DNA from: Streptomyces sp. NRRL S-340
GTDB taxonomy: Bacteria; Actinomycetota; Actinomycetes; Streptomycetales; Streptomycetaceae
Assembly (NCBI RefSeq): GCF_000720185.1
Contig: NZ_JOIY01000011.1
Location: 62,001 to 126,000, forward strand
DNA: 64,000 bases
Direction: 5' to 3'
A program made the position numbers and the translations under genes. The notes under the pieces were generated by a model. It was not told where the DNA came from, ran no database searches, and saw only the letters and a list, made by a program, of their open reading frames with translations. Shown here piece by piece: positions 43,704-51,805 of the stretch; position 1 is the first letter of the stretch; each line of letters starts with the position of its first letter.

Positions 43704-45248
43704 TCAGCGCGGTGTCCGCCGGCGGTCGAGCAGGAGGGCCGCGGCCCCCAGGGCCATCAGGCCGCGCGAGGGCGACCAGGAGCGCTGCCCGCCCAGGGAG
43801 GCGGGGGTGTACGGCTCGTTGACCTGGAGGGCGAAGCGGCGGTTGGCGGCGTCCGCGAGCACCCCGCGCCACTGCTCGGGGCCCGAGGTCACCGCGGTGA
43901 GCAGGTCCATGGTGTTGCGGGCGACCTGGTCGAGCGAGAAGTACTCGCGCAGCAGCGAGACGATGATGCCGCGCACCTCGGACTTGAAGACCTCGGCGAG
44001 CGCGATGTCCGGCGCCAGGCAGCGCACCGAGCCTTCCAGGTTGGCGAAGGACTTGCCCAGCAGGGAGATGGCCGGCGCCGAGCCGATGCCGCGCCGTGTG
44101 GCCTTCTCCAGCACGGTGGTCAGGGACACCCCGAAGTTGATGTCCTCCAGCGAGGCCGTGGCCACCTTGGGCACCAGGGCGGCCATGTCGGAGGCGAAGG
44201 CCGGCAGGTTGGACCAGGCCGTGACGCGGCCCATGTCCGCCCACGCCCAGGCCAGTCCGTGCCCGTCGTTCTGGGCGATGGACATCAGCAGCGGCAGCAG
44301 GCGCAGGCTGGTGCGCCGGTCGAGCCGGCCGACCATGCCCCAGTCGATGAGAGTGGCCGGGCCGCCCGGCCGCGCGAACACGTTGCCCGCGTGCGGGTCG
44401 GCGTGGAACATGCGGTCGACGAAGTAGCCGCGGTACATGAACCGCAGCAGATCCTTGCCCATGTCCGTGCGTTCCCGGTCGCTGAACGCGCGCCGGTCGG
44501 CGTGGCGGACGGAGGTCCCTGCCGCGAGCGACTGCACCAGCACCTTGGGGGTGGCGTGGACGACCCGGGGCACCTCCAGGGTCGGGTAGCGGCGGATGTT
44601 CTCGCGCGCCTCGTCCATGTTGCGTGCCTCGCCGGTGAAGTCCAGTTCGGGCTCCATGGCGTCGAAGATGGAGCCGAGCATCGCCTCCACGTCGATGACC
44701 TCGTTGAAGCGGGGCGCGGTGCGTGCCAGGATCCGGGACGCCTTGCGCATCAGCGCCATGTCGGCGCGTACGGCGTCGCGGATGCCGGGGCGCTGCACCT
44801 TGACGACGGCCGGGCGGCCGCCGGGCAGTTCCACCCGGTACACCTGGGCCAGCGAGGCGGCGCCGAGCGGGCGGGTGGTGTCGATGTCGTCGAAGCAGAG
44901 TTTCCAGTCCGGGCCCAGCTCCGCTTCGAGGACGGGTTCGAAGACGGAGAACGGCTGGACGTCGACCTGGTCGTGGAGGTTCTGCAGTTCGGCGATCATG
45001 GCGGGGGGCACCATGTCGGGACGGGTGGACAGGATCTGTCCGAGCTTGACGTAGAACGGGCCGAGGCTCTCCAGCGCCTGACGGACCGCTCGCGCGCGGC
45101 GGCCGCCCTCCCCGGCGGAGGTCTCGGCCGGCGGCGAGTTCCGCCCGAACTGCCGTCTGGCCCGGGCCATCTGGCCGACCTCGTCTGTGACGAGGCCTCC
45201 CAGCACCTTCACCACCAGCCGGAGCCGGCTGCCGAGCGGGGCACTCAT
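43704..45248 (-). CDS. ABC1/AarF/UbiB-family atypical kinase
   Basis: A 514-residue protein of the UbiB/AarF/ADCK family. The signature KxGQ motif is in SLGPFYVKLGQILSTRPDM, the Ala-rich nucleotide loop in LGAASLAQVYRV, the invariant Lys in AVVKVQRPG, and the catalytic/metal DPHAGN and DWG in MFHADPHAGNVF and LIDWGMVG. A C-terminal hydrophobic segment (LMALGAAALLL) may anchor it. UbiB-type proteins support lipid or quinone biosynthesis. I chose ATG 45248, 9 bases after AGGAGG; upstream in-frame sequence is tandem repeat. Whether it serves the adjacent cluster is unknown. Confidence 0.9.
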   Translation of the reverse strand: MSAPLGSRLRLVVKVLGGLVTDEVGQMARARRQFGRNSPPAETSAGEGGRRARAVRQALESLGPFYVKLGQILSTRPDMVPPAMIAELQNLHDQVDVQPFSVFEPVLEAELGPDWKLCFDDIDTTRPLGAASLAQVYRVELPGGRPAVVKVQRPGIRDAVRADMALMRKASRILARTAPRFNEVIDVEAMLGSIFDAMEPELDFTGEARNMDEARENIRRYPTLEVPRVVHATPKVLVQSLAAGTSVRHADRRAFSDRERTDMGKDLLRFMYRGYFVDRMFHADPHAGNVFARPGGPATLIDWGMVGRLDRRTSLRLLPLLMSIAQNDGHGLAWAWADMGRVTAWSNLPAFASDMAALVPKVATASLEDINFGVSLTTVLEKATRRGIGSAPAISLLGKSFANLEGSVRCLAPDIALAEVFKSEVRGIIVSLLREYFSLDQVARNTMDLLTAVTSGPEQWRGVLADAANRRFALQVNEPYTPASLGGQRSWSPSRGLMALGAAALLLDRRRTPR

Positions 45249-45300
45249 GTGCCACATCCTCCTGATGTCTGACGGATGTCGGGGGTTCCCGACGGATCCC

Positions 45301-45552
45301 CGGATTCTCCGGGCGAAGGCACCGAGGTGCCGTGGGCCGCCGTGAGTCACCGGGCTGAGGCACGGAAGTGCCGTACGGCCGGGCGGAGTTGCCGGGCCGG
45401 GGAACCGCGGTGCCCTGTCACCGCGGGGAGCTGCCGGGCCGGGGAACCGCGGTGCCGTACCGCCGCGAGGAGCTGCGGGGCCAAGACACCCCGGCGTCCC
45501 CGGCACCTCGGTGGGTCTCCGGGCGCGAGGCGCGGAGTTCCCGGGCGCACGG
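45301..45552. repeat. 42-bp tandem repeat, about six degenerate copies
   Basis: Copies start at 45301, 45343, 45385, 45427, 45469 and, weakly, 45511. The best copies share GGAGYTGCCGGGCCGGGGAA followed by CCGCGGTGCC. Each unit can fold into a small hairpin (for example GGCACCGAGGTGCC). The array is about 50 bp upstream of the AarF gene; the rest of 45553-45757 contains no recognised gene. Confidence 0.75.
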
Positions 45553-45757
45553 AGGTCTGCCGACGCGGGCGCGGAGCCCCGGGTCGGACGCCGGAGCGTC
45601 CGCAGGGATCACGCCGGTCCCGCGAGGCGGACGCCTCGGCCCGGCACGGTGCTCGTCGGCACGGCGAGGCGGCCACCGGGCGAAGGCGAGCCTGCGCCCG
45701 GTGAGCCCGGCGGCCGGAGGCAGGGAGCCTGCCCGGGAGCCGGGAGCCACGGAGGGC

Positions 45758-46408
45758 TCAGGTGGCTTTGCGGGCGGCCGGGGTGCTCGCGCCGGCGAGC
45801 GGGCCCGCGACCTTCTGGACGTTCTCCAGGACGCTCGCCAGGTTGGCCACGAGTTCGGTGAGCTGGGCGAGCTGGCCGGGCAGCGCGGCCAGCCCCTCGG
45901 CCATGCCCGCCGCACCCGACACCGCCGATGCTGCGCCGCCCGCCACCTGGCCCAGTGCGCCGAGGGGGTTGCCGCCACCGGTGAGGGCGCCCAGGGGGTT
46001 GGCTCCGCCGGCGAGCGCGCCCAGGGGGTTGACCGCGCCGGCCGCGCCGGTCAGCGCCACGAGCGGATTCGCGCCTCCGCCGGGGAGCGCCGCCAGGGGG
46101 TTGCCCGCGGCGCCGGTCAGCGCGCCGAGCGGACTGCCCGCTCCGGCCGCCGCGTTGGCGGCGTTGGCCAGCGCGGCGACGGGGTTGGCGACCCCGCCGA
46201 GGGCGGACAGCGCGCTGACCGTCCGGAGCACGTCTCCGGGCAGGCCGGTGAGCGCCTGGTACGGGTTGACCGGCCCGAACCAGTCCAGGCCGCCGCGGTC
46301 GTCGTCCTTCCGGTCGAGCAGCTCGTCGAAGGCCTTCTTCGTGCTGTCGGCGATGTCGCCGATCAGGTCCTTGATGGTGTCCTGCGTGTTGTTCTTCCCC
46401 ACGGTCAC
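45758..46408 (-). CDS. low-complexity hydrophobic NPLGAL-repeat protein
   Basis: A 216-residue protein I cannot place in a family. Residues 1-38 form a charged amphipathic helix (DTIKDLIGDIADSTKKAFDELLDRKDD). Residues 50-165 are built from Gly/Ala/Leu-rich units with regularly spaced Asn-Pro (GVANPVAALA, AAGNPLAALP, GGANPLVALT, GAVNPLGALA, GGANPLGALT, GGGNPLGALG). Residues 170-205 form a Leu-heptad-like helix (LPGQLAQLTELVANLASVLENV). It may coat a lipid or polymer surface or self-assemble. The GTG at 46408 follows AAAGGGAA. It is immediately downstream of the ECF sigma gene on the same strand. Confidence 0.7.
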   Translation of the reverse strand: MTVGKNNTQDTIKDLIGDIADSTKKAFDELLDRKDDDRGGLDWFGPVNPYQALTGLPGDVLRTVSALSALGGVANPVAALANAANAAAGAGSPLGALTGAAGNPLAALPGGGANPLVALTGAAGAVNPLGALAGGANPLGALTGGGNPLGALGQVAGGAASAVSGAAGMAEGLAALPGQLAQLTELVANLASVLENVQKVAGPLAGASTPAARKAT

Positions 46409-46517
46409 TTCCCTTTCACGAGCCTGTCGGGATCCGTGGGATTGGCCCCACGGAGTCCGGAGGTGGTGTGCACGGAGTGCGGAAATTCAGTCCCTGAAGT
46501 CCAGGTGATTCGAAGTT

Positions 46518-46542
46518 TTCCCAGAATTCAGGAATCTGGGAA
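46518..46542. promoter_or_regulatory. inverted repeat upstream of the NPLGAL protein gene
   Basis: TTCCCAGA (46518-46525) and TCTGGGAA (46535-46542) are perfect complements with a 9-base loop, 110 bp upstream of the start at 46408 in a locally AT-richer stretch. Operator and terminator roles are both possible. Confidence 0.5.
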
Positions 46543-46612
46543 CATTGAAATCCGGAGATGAACCTGATGGAGCTTTTCTGCGGATTCCGCTCACGTTTTT
46601 ACTTTTACGTCC

Positions 46613-46642
46613 GCGGAACGTACCGCCGATCGCATGCGATCG
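46613..46642. promoter_or_regulatory. ECF-type motif plus 16-bp palindrome downstream of the sigma gene
   Basis: GCGGAACGTACC at 46613-46624 matches, with one base fewer, the GCGGAAACGTACC pair upstream of the sigma gene (47383 and 47403). Adjacent, CGATCGCATGCGATCG at 46627-46642 is a perfect palindrome ending 9 bp from the sigma stop codon. On the minus strand the motif reads GGTACGTTCCGC and could belong to the promoter of the gene starting at 46408. Confidence 0.55.
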
Positions 46643-46650
46643 TTTCCGGT

Positions 46651-47187
46651 TCAGGCCATCGCACCGTCCAGTGCGCGGGCGCACACCAGCCGCAGCCGGG
46701 CCCTCCCCCGGGTGAAAGCACCTTCCGCCGCCTTCACCGAGATCTGATGCATGCGCGCGAATTCCAGCGTGGAGATGCCCTGGGCGCGCGCCAGCACGAC
46801 TTGCCGCTCGCGGCCGCGCAGCAGGTGCACCTGGCCGAGCAGCCAGCGCCCGAAGTCCTGGTCACACACTCCTTCGTCCGGCATCTCGGGAGCGCGCGCA
46901 TCCGCCGCACGCCGCAGCATACGATGGCGTCGTTCCTGTTCACGGTAGTGATCGACACACAGGCGCAGGGCGACCGAGGTCAGAAACGGCCCGATCCGCT
47001 CCCGGTCCAGGTTGCCGTGCGCGGCAGCCCGGAGCATTGCCTCCTGTACGCAGTCCTCCGCGTCCTGGGCGTTCGGAAGCCGGCGGCGCACCAGCCGCAT
47101 CAGGCGTTCGCGGTGGCCGGCAATGACATCCCAGGAGAATTCCCGCTGGAACTCTTTTGAACGATTGAAATCTTCAGAACAGTCCAC
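46651..47187 (-). CDS. ECF-type RNA polymerase sigma factor
   Basis: A 178-residue sigma-70 factor with only regions 2 and 4. Region 2 covers about residues 15-85 (IAGHRERLMRLVRRRLPNAQDAEDCVQEAMLRAA, in pieces) and region 4 about 115-170 (LLRGRERQVVLARAQGIST, then ARMHQISVKAAEGAFTRGRARLR). No anti-sigma gene is adjacent, so control may be at transcription or by another partner. The GTG at 47187 follows GGAGGGATTTC. A repeated motif upstream (47383-47415) recurs downstream ahead of the next gene, suggesting autoregulation. Confidence 0.88.
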   Translation of the reverse strand: MDCSEDFNRSKEFQREFSWDVIAGHRERLMRLVRRRLPNAQDAEDCVQEAMLRAAAHGNLDRERIGPFLTSVALRLCVDHYREQERRHRMLRRAADARAPEMPDEGVCDQDFGRWLLGQVHLLRGRERQVVLARAQGISTLEFARMHQISVKAAEGAFTRGRARLRLVCARALDGAMA

Positions 47188-47502
47188 GAAATCCCTCCGC
47201 CCGTCACCCCGGAAAATGTCCTTCCCGGAACATCAGCAAACGGGGCAGGTGGACGTCCACTCATCCGCGTGAAGGTGGCAGGGCACGCGGTACCTCGGGT
47301 TCCGTTTCGTGCTAGCGTGCCATGCATGAAGAGGCCGGACGGGCCGCTGTTCCAAGAAGTCAGCGCAGCACGAATCCGCCCAGCGGAAACGTACCGGCAG
47401 GCGCGGAAACGTACCAGCACTGGGTAAAGCGTGACCGGTTTCCAGGGAACTCTTCGGCAGGGGCGGGTCCGCTGGGCGTGCGCCGGATCGGGCGGGGTGG
47501 CG
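47188..47502 (-). promoter_or_regulatory. sigma-gene upstream region with a 20-bp-spaced direct repeat
   Basis: This 315-bp gap has no recognised gene. GCGGAAACGTACC occurs at 47383-47395 and 47403-47415, exactly 20 bp apart (about two helical turns), each followed by (G/A)GCA. On the minus strand the motif reads GGTACGTTTCCGC. Confidence 0.6.
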
Positions 47503-47742
47503 TCAGTTCCGGGGAACGGCGATCTGGACGAGCACCCGGTCGGTCCACCGGATCCGCGCGAGGCGACCACCGCCGCCCTCGTCCGGCCGGATGTCCGTGC
47601 GGGGCAGGTCACCCCTTCCGGGCGCGTCGAGCGCGGTGAGCAGATGGTCGGCCGGTGCGGCCCCGTGCCGCCGTTCCCGGCCGGTGTACGGGGAGGCCCC
47701 CCGGCCGGGAGCGGAGGCGGGGCGCTCGTACGGCCGGCTCAT
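47503..47742 (-). CDS. small hypothetical protein coupled to the hydroxyacid dehydrogenase
   Basis: A 79-residue product: MSRPYERPASAPGRGASPYT at the start, then a C-terminal part (GRLARIRWTDRVLVQIAVPRN) that looks like two short strands. Its ATG overlaps the dehydrogenase stop codon as ATGA, so it is translationally coupled. No family is recognised. The coupling and the matching codon bias are the only arguments that it is real. Confidence 0.5.
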   Translation of the reverse strand: MSRPYERPASAPGRGASPYTGRERRHGAAPADHLLTALDAPGRGDLPRTDIRPDEGGGGRLARIRWTDRVLVQIAVPRN

Positions 47743-48914
47743 GCCTGCACCGCCAGACTGTCCCGGGTGACCGGGGCGAGCGGGGGCAGGCCGGCGGCGT
47801 AGCGCTCCAGTTCGGTCAGGGCCAGTGCGCTCATCCTGCGGGCCTCGGAGCCGAGGGACCCCGCGATGTGCGGGGTCAGCATCACGTTCGGCAGGGTGTA
47901 CAACGGCGAGTCGGCCGGCAGCGGTTCGGGTTCGGTGACATCGAGGATGGCGTGCAGGCCGGCGCGGCAGGCGGCCTCCAGCGCCGCCGTGTCGACGAGG
48001 CTGCCGCGGGCCGTGTTCACGAGGACGGCGTCCTGGGGCAGGGCGGCCAGTTCGGCGGCGCCGATCATGTGCCGGGTCCCGGGCAGCGCGGGCGCGTGCA
48101 GACTGAGGACGTCGGCGCGGGGCAGTGCCTCGGCGAGGGCGGCGGGTTCGCCGCCCGCCGCGACGACGCGTGCGGGGTCGGCCACCGGGTCGACGACGAG
48201 GACCCGTGCCAGGTCCAGTTCGCGCAGCAGCCGTACGACGCGGCTGCCGATGCGGGAGAAGCCGACGACCACCACCGTGCGGCCGGCACCGGTCAGTTCG
48301 CCGCGGCGCTCGACGTAGCTCCAGTCGTCGCGGAAGCGCCGGGCGTCGTTCGCGAGGAAGGGAGCCTTCTTGAAGGCCCACAGGACGGCGGCGAGGGTGA
48401 AGTGGGCCACCGGTTCGGCGTTGGCGTCGGCGGCGGTGGTCACCAGGATGCCGCGGTCGAAGACGGCGTCCGTGACGTGCGGGCGTACCGAGCCCGCCGC
48501 GTGCAGGACGGCACGCAGCCGGGGGGCCGCGTCCAGGACCTGCGCTTCGAGCGGGGGGCAGCCCCAGGAGGTGATCAGCACCTCGGTCTCACCGAGACGG
48601 CGCCGGGTGCGGGGCGAGGCGAGTTCGTCCACGACGACGGGTTCGCCGAGAGCCGCCACCGCCCGCAGCCGCGTCATCTCCTCCTCGCCGAACTGCATTT
48701 CGCGCGACCTGGCGTCCATGACGAGCAGGGTCTCGGGACGTCTGACGTTCCCGGCGGCCGGGCCGGGAACGGTCGCCGCCGGGGCGGCCCCCGGCGAGGC
48801 GGCGGCGGCCGCAGGGGCGGCGCCCACCGATTCGGGGGTGGGCGCCGGGGTGGCGCCGGACGAAGCGGGGGCGGGCGGCTGGGCGGCCCCGGAGCGGACG
48901 GTGCTGTCGGTCAC
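47739..48914 (-). CDS. D-isomer-specific 2-hydroxyacid dehydrogenase family protein
   Basis: A 391-residue NAD-dependent dehydrogenase. The Rossmann domain has VVVVGFSRIGSRVVRLLREL (Gly motif slightly atypical, GFSRIGS), the signature LPQDAVLVNTARGSLVDTAALE with the catalytic Arg, the Glu in ILDVTEPEPLP, and the catalytic His in NVMLTPHIAGSLG. Residues 1-50 are an Ala/Pro-rich low-complexity extension. I chose the GTG at 48914 after GCAGGGAGC; upstream sequence is unrelated. Substrate unknown. A small ORF is coupled to its 3' end. Confidence 0.88.
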   Translation of the reverse strand: MTDSTVRSGAAQPPAPASSGATPAPTPESVGAAPAAAAASPGAAPAATVPGPAAGNVRRPETLLVMDARSREMQFGEEEMTRLRAVAALGEPVVVDELASPRTRRRLGETEVLITSWGCPPLEAQVLDAAPRLRAVLHAAGSVRPHVTDAVFDRGILVTTAADANAEPVAHFTLAAVLWAFKKAPFLANDARRFRDDWSYVERRGELTGAGRTVVVVGFSRIGSRVVRLLRELDLARVLVVDPVADPARVVAAGGEPAALAEALPRADVLSLHAPALPGTRHMIGAAELAALPQDAVLVNTARGSLVDTAALEAACRAGLHAILDVTEPEPLPADSPLYTLPNVMLTPHIAGSLGSEARRMSALALTELERYAAGLPPLAPVTRDSLAVQA

Positions 48915-49102
48915 GTGTGCTCCCTGCGGCGAGTCCGCTGCGCCACTGGCGTTGCAGCAGCACGAAGGCGGTGACGAGGGGGACGGGGGAACAGGGAGCC
49001 GGTGGTCACCAGGAGGTCGCACGGCGGGAGCCCCGATCCTGACAGGACGCGTCGGTCGTGATCGGCCTCGGTCCCGGCGCCCCGCGCCCGTCCGCGGCCC
49101 GC

Positions 49103-49156
49103 CTGGCCTCCACCGCCTCCGTGGCCTCCCTGGCCTCCATCGCCTCCGGGGCCTCC
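49103..49156 (+). repeat. 9-bp tandem repeat, six copies
   Basis: Six 9-bp units (CTGGCCTCC, ACCGCCTCC, GTGGCCTCC, CTGGCCTCC, ATCGCCTCC, GGGGCCTCC) lie between the dehydrogenase start and the YjbQ stop. No gene covers them. Confidence 0.8.
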
Positions 49157-49181
49157 CTGATCTTCCCGCTCTGCCCGCAGT

Positions 49182-49604
49182 TCACCCGAGGAAGCTCAGC
49201 CGTACCTGACGGTTCGGATTGTCGACATTGGTGTCCACCAGGCACACCGACTGCCAGGTGCCCAGCTCCATCCGGCCGCCGATGACCGGGACGGTGGCGT
49301 GCGGGGGGACGAGCGCGGGCAGGACGTGGTCGCGGCCGTGGCCGGGACTGCCGTGACGGTGCTGCCAGCGGTCGTCGGCGGGCAGCAGGGTGTGCAGGGC
49401 GGCCAGGAGGTCGTCGTCGCTGCCCGCGCCCGTCTCGATGATCGCGATGCCGGCGGTGGCGTGCGGTACGAACAGGTTCAGCAGGCCGTCGCGGCCGTCG
49501 GAGGCCTCCCGCAGGAAGGCCTCGCAGTCACGGGTGAGGTCGACGACCCTCTCCCGTGAGCCGGAAGCGACGTTCAGCACTCGGGTGGTGAAGGCATGTG
49601 ACAT
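49182..49604 (-). CDS. YjbQ-family (UPF0047) secondary thiamine-phosphate synthase-like protein
   Basis: A 140-residue protein of the YjbQ family, some members of which show weak thiamine-phosphate synthase activity in E. coli. It has the conserved LNLFVPHATAGIAIIETG, the WQHRHGSPGHGRDHVLPAL region with several His, and GTWQSVCLVDTN near the C terminus. The ATG at 49604 gives the standard start MSHAFTTRVLNVASG. It is divergent from the flavin oxidoreductase with a 58-bp gap. Confidence 0.92.
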   Translation of the reverse strand: MSHAFTTRVLNVASGSRERVVDLTRDCEAFLREASDGRDGLLNLFVPHATAGIAIIETGAGSDDDLLAALHTLLPADDRWQHRHGSPGHGRDHVLPALVPPHATVPVIGGRMELGTWQSVCLVDTNVDNPNRQVRLSFLG

Positions 49605-49662
49605 GCACCCATCCTCCTCGATACCGGGGAAGATCCGTGCCCGCGGCACGGTTGGTCCCTGC

Positions 49663-50742
49663 GTGAACAGCACACACGAGGTCGACGTGGTCGTCGTCGG
49701 CGCCGGTCAGGCGGGCCTGGCCGCCGCCCATCACCTGCGGCGCAGCGGGTTCGAGCCGGATCGCGGCTTCGTCGTGCTCGACCACTCCCCCGGCCCGGGC
49801 GGCGCCTGGCAGTTCCGCTGGCCCTCGCTGACGTACGGCAAGGTGCACGGGATGCACGCGCTGCCCGGGATGGAACTGACGGACGCGGACCCCGCGCGGC
49901 CGTCCTCGGAGGTCATCGGCGAGTACTTCGCCCGGTACGAGCGCGCGTTCGATCTCCGTGTACGGCGCCCCGTCGACGTGCGTGCCGTGCGCGAGGGCGC
50001 CGGAGGGCGTCTGCGCGTGGAGAGCTCGGCCGGTGTGTGGGCGGCACGCGCGCTGATCAACGCGACCGGCACCTGGGACCAGCCGTTCTGGCCCCGGTAC
50101 CCGGGGCAGGAGACCTTCCGCGGGCGGCAGCTGCACACAGCGCAGTACGCGGGTCCGCAGGAGTTCGCCGGACAGCGGGTGATCGTGGTCGGCGGCGGCG
50201 CGTCCGGCACCCAGCACCTGCTCGAACTCGCGCCCTACGCCGCCGCCACCACGTGGGTGACCAGACGGCCGCCGGTCTTCCGGGAGGGGCCCTTCGACGA
50301 GAACGCGGGCCGTGCCGCGGTCGCGCTCGTCGAGGAACGGGTCCGCCAGGGGCTGCCGCCCCGCAGCGTCGTCTCGGTCACGGGCCTTCCGCTGAACGAC
50401 GCCGTGCGGGAGGGGCTGCGCGACGGGGTCCTGGACCGCCGGCCCATGTTCGACCGGATCACCCCCGACGGAGTGGAGTGGCGGGACGGGCAGCGCCTGG
50501 CGGCCGACGTCATCCTGTGGGCGACGGGGTTCCGGGCCGCGCTCGGCCACCTCGCCCCGCTGCGGCTGCGCGAGCCGGGCGGCGGCATCCGCGTCGAAGG
50601 CACCCGCGCCGTGGCCGACCCCCGCGTCCATCTCGTCGGTTACGGTCCCTCGGCGAGCACGGTGGGCGCCAACCGCGCCGGGCGTGCGGCCGTCCGGGAC
50701 ATCCGGCGGCTGCTGGCCGGGGAACCGGCCGTCGCCGCCTGA
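49663..50742 (+). CDS. flavin-containing monooxygenase-like FAD/NAD(P) oxidoreductase
   Basis: A 359-residue two-dinucleotide-binding flavoprotein. The first GxGxxG is in VDVVVVGAGQAGLAAAHHLRR (FAD), the second in RVIVVGGGASGTQHLLEL (NADPH), and the ATGF-type motif reads VILWATGFRAAL. It resembles the YhdJ/CzcO-type putative monooxygenases. No substrate can be read. The GTG at 49663 gives a normal N terminus; an ATG further upstream would overlap the YjbQ start and was not chosen. Confidence 0.87.
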   Translation: MNSTHEVDVVVVGAGQAGLAAAHHLRRSGFEPDRGFVVLDHSPGPGGAWQFRWPSLTYGKVHGMHALPGMELTDADPARPSSEVIGEYFARYERAFDLRVRRPVDVRAVREGAGGRLRVESSAGVWAARALINATGTWDQPFWPRYPGQETFRGRQLHTAQYAGPQEFAGQRVIVVGGGASGTQHLLELAPYAAATTWVTRRPPVFREGPFDENAGRAAVALVEERVRQGLPPRSVVSVTGLPLNDAVREGLRDGVLDRRPMFDRITPDGVEWRDGQRLAADVILWATGFRAALGHLAPLRLREPGGGIRVEGTRAVADPRVHLVGYGPSASTVGANRAGRAAVRDIRRLLAGEPAVAA

Positions 50743-50756
50743 GTCCGGGGACCTGT

Positions 50757-51671
50757 TCACCTCCCGGCCGGTTGCGGACCACGGCTCTGCCCCTGCTCCC
50801 CGTCGCCGTGCTCCCCGTGTCCCTGCTGCTCGCTCCGCTGCTGGGCGAGGCTCCGCCGGCGCGCGTTGAACTCCTCGACGTTGCGCTGGTGCTCGGCGTA
50901 GTCGGCGGTGAATCGTGTGTCACCGGGCTTGACCGTGACGAAGTACAGCCAGTCGCCCGGCGTCGGGTTGTACACGGCGCGCAGGGCGTCCTCGCCGGGG
51001 CTGTCGATGGGGGTCGGCGGAAGGCCCATGCGCTGGTAGGAGTTGTACGGGCTGCCGATCCGCGTGTCCTCCGCGGTGGTGCGGACGGTGCTGCGGCCGA
51101 GGCCGTAGTTCAAGGTGGAGTCCATCTGGAGCGGCATGCCCTGCTCCAGCCGGTTGAAGACGACCCGCGCCACCTTCCCCATGTCGGCCTTGGTGGCGGA
51201 CTCGGCCTGCACGATGCTCGCGATGGTGACCGCCTGGTAGAGGCTCATCGCGGTACGGGGGGCGCCGGCGGCGACCGGCGCGGCGGAGAACTTCCTGTTC
51301 GCCGTGGAGACCATGGCCGACAGCAGCGACCGCGGGGTCGTCCGCTCGTCGACCGGGTACGTCGCCGGGAACAGATAGCCTTCCGGATTGCCCTCGGCCG
51401 CGTCCGGCAGCTTCAGGCCCGCCCCGGCGGCCGCCTGTTTCGTACTGCCGGGGGGCAGCGCGAGCGCCTTGTCCACGGCGGCGTACACCTGGACGGCCCG
51501 CCAGCCCTCCGGGATCACCAGCGTGCGCGGGCGCGCCGCCCCGTCGTCGCGCAGGGTCAGCAGCGGCACCACCACGGCGGTGCCGGCCAGGGCGGCCCCG
51601 GACACGAGGAGGACCAGCCGGCCCCGCCGCGTCAGTTTGACGGTCTTCCGTGACGGAGTGTTCGTCTGCAT
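50757..51671 (-). CDS. MltG-family endolytic murein transglycosylase (short form)
   Basis: A 304-residue membrane-anchored protein: cytoplasmic basic start, one transmembrane helix (about 18-40), then the YceG/MltG domain. The catalytic Glu 157 is in ASIVQAES; NPEGYLFPATYPV, MDSTLNYGLG, and GSPYNSYQRMGLPPTPIDSPGEDALRA (in pieces) are typical. MltG cleaves nascent glycan strands and sets their length. It is shorter than the main Streptomyces MltG and lacks the long N-terminal region, so it is likely a paralogue. The start is ATG 51671. Charged Gln/Glu/Gly-rich C-terminal tail. Confidence 0.88.
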   Translation of the reverse strand: MQTNTPSRKTVKLTRRGRLVLLVSGAALAGTAVVVPLLTLRDDGAARPRTLVIPEGWRAVQVYAAVDKALALPPGSTKQAAAGAGLKLPDAAEGNPEGYLFPATYPVDERTTPRSLLSAMVSTANRKFSAAPVAAGAPRTAMSLYQAVTIASIVQAESATKADMGKVARVVFNRLEQGMPLQMDSTLNYGLGRSTVRTTAEDTRIGSPYNSYQRMGLPPTPIDSPGEDALRAVYNPTPGDWLYFVTVKPGDTRFTADYAEHQRNVEEFNARRRSLAQQRSEQQGHGEHGDGEQGQSRGPQPAGR

Positions 51672-51805
51672 GCGGGCACGGTAACCCTCCAGGGTCCCCA
51701 AACCCGGCATATCGTCATTTTGTCGGCACTCAGCGGGCAGTGGCCTGCTCGGGCCCCGCGCTCGCGGCGCCTGCCGCGGCCGGGGGCCGGGCCACCGGCG
51801 GGCCG

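Noticed and set aside
45301..45552. CRISPR array
   Set aside because: The repeats are degenerate, contiguous and without unique spacers, and no cas gene is present.
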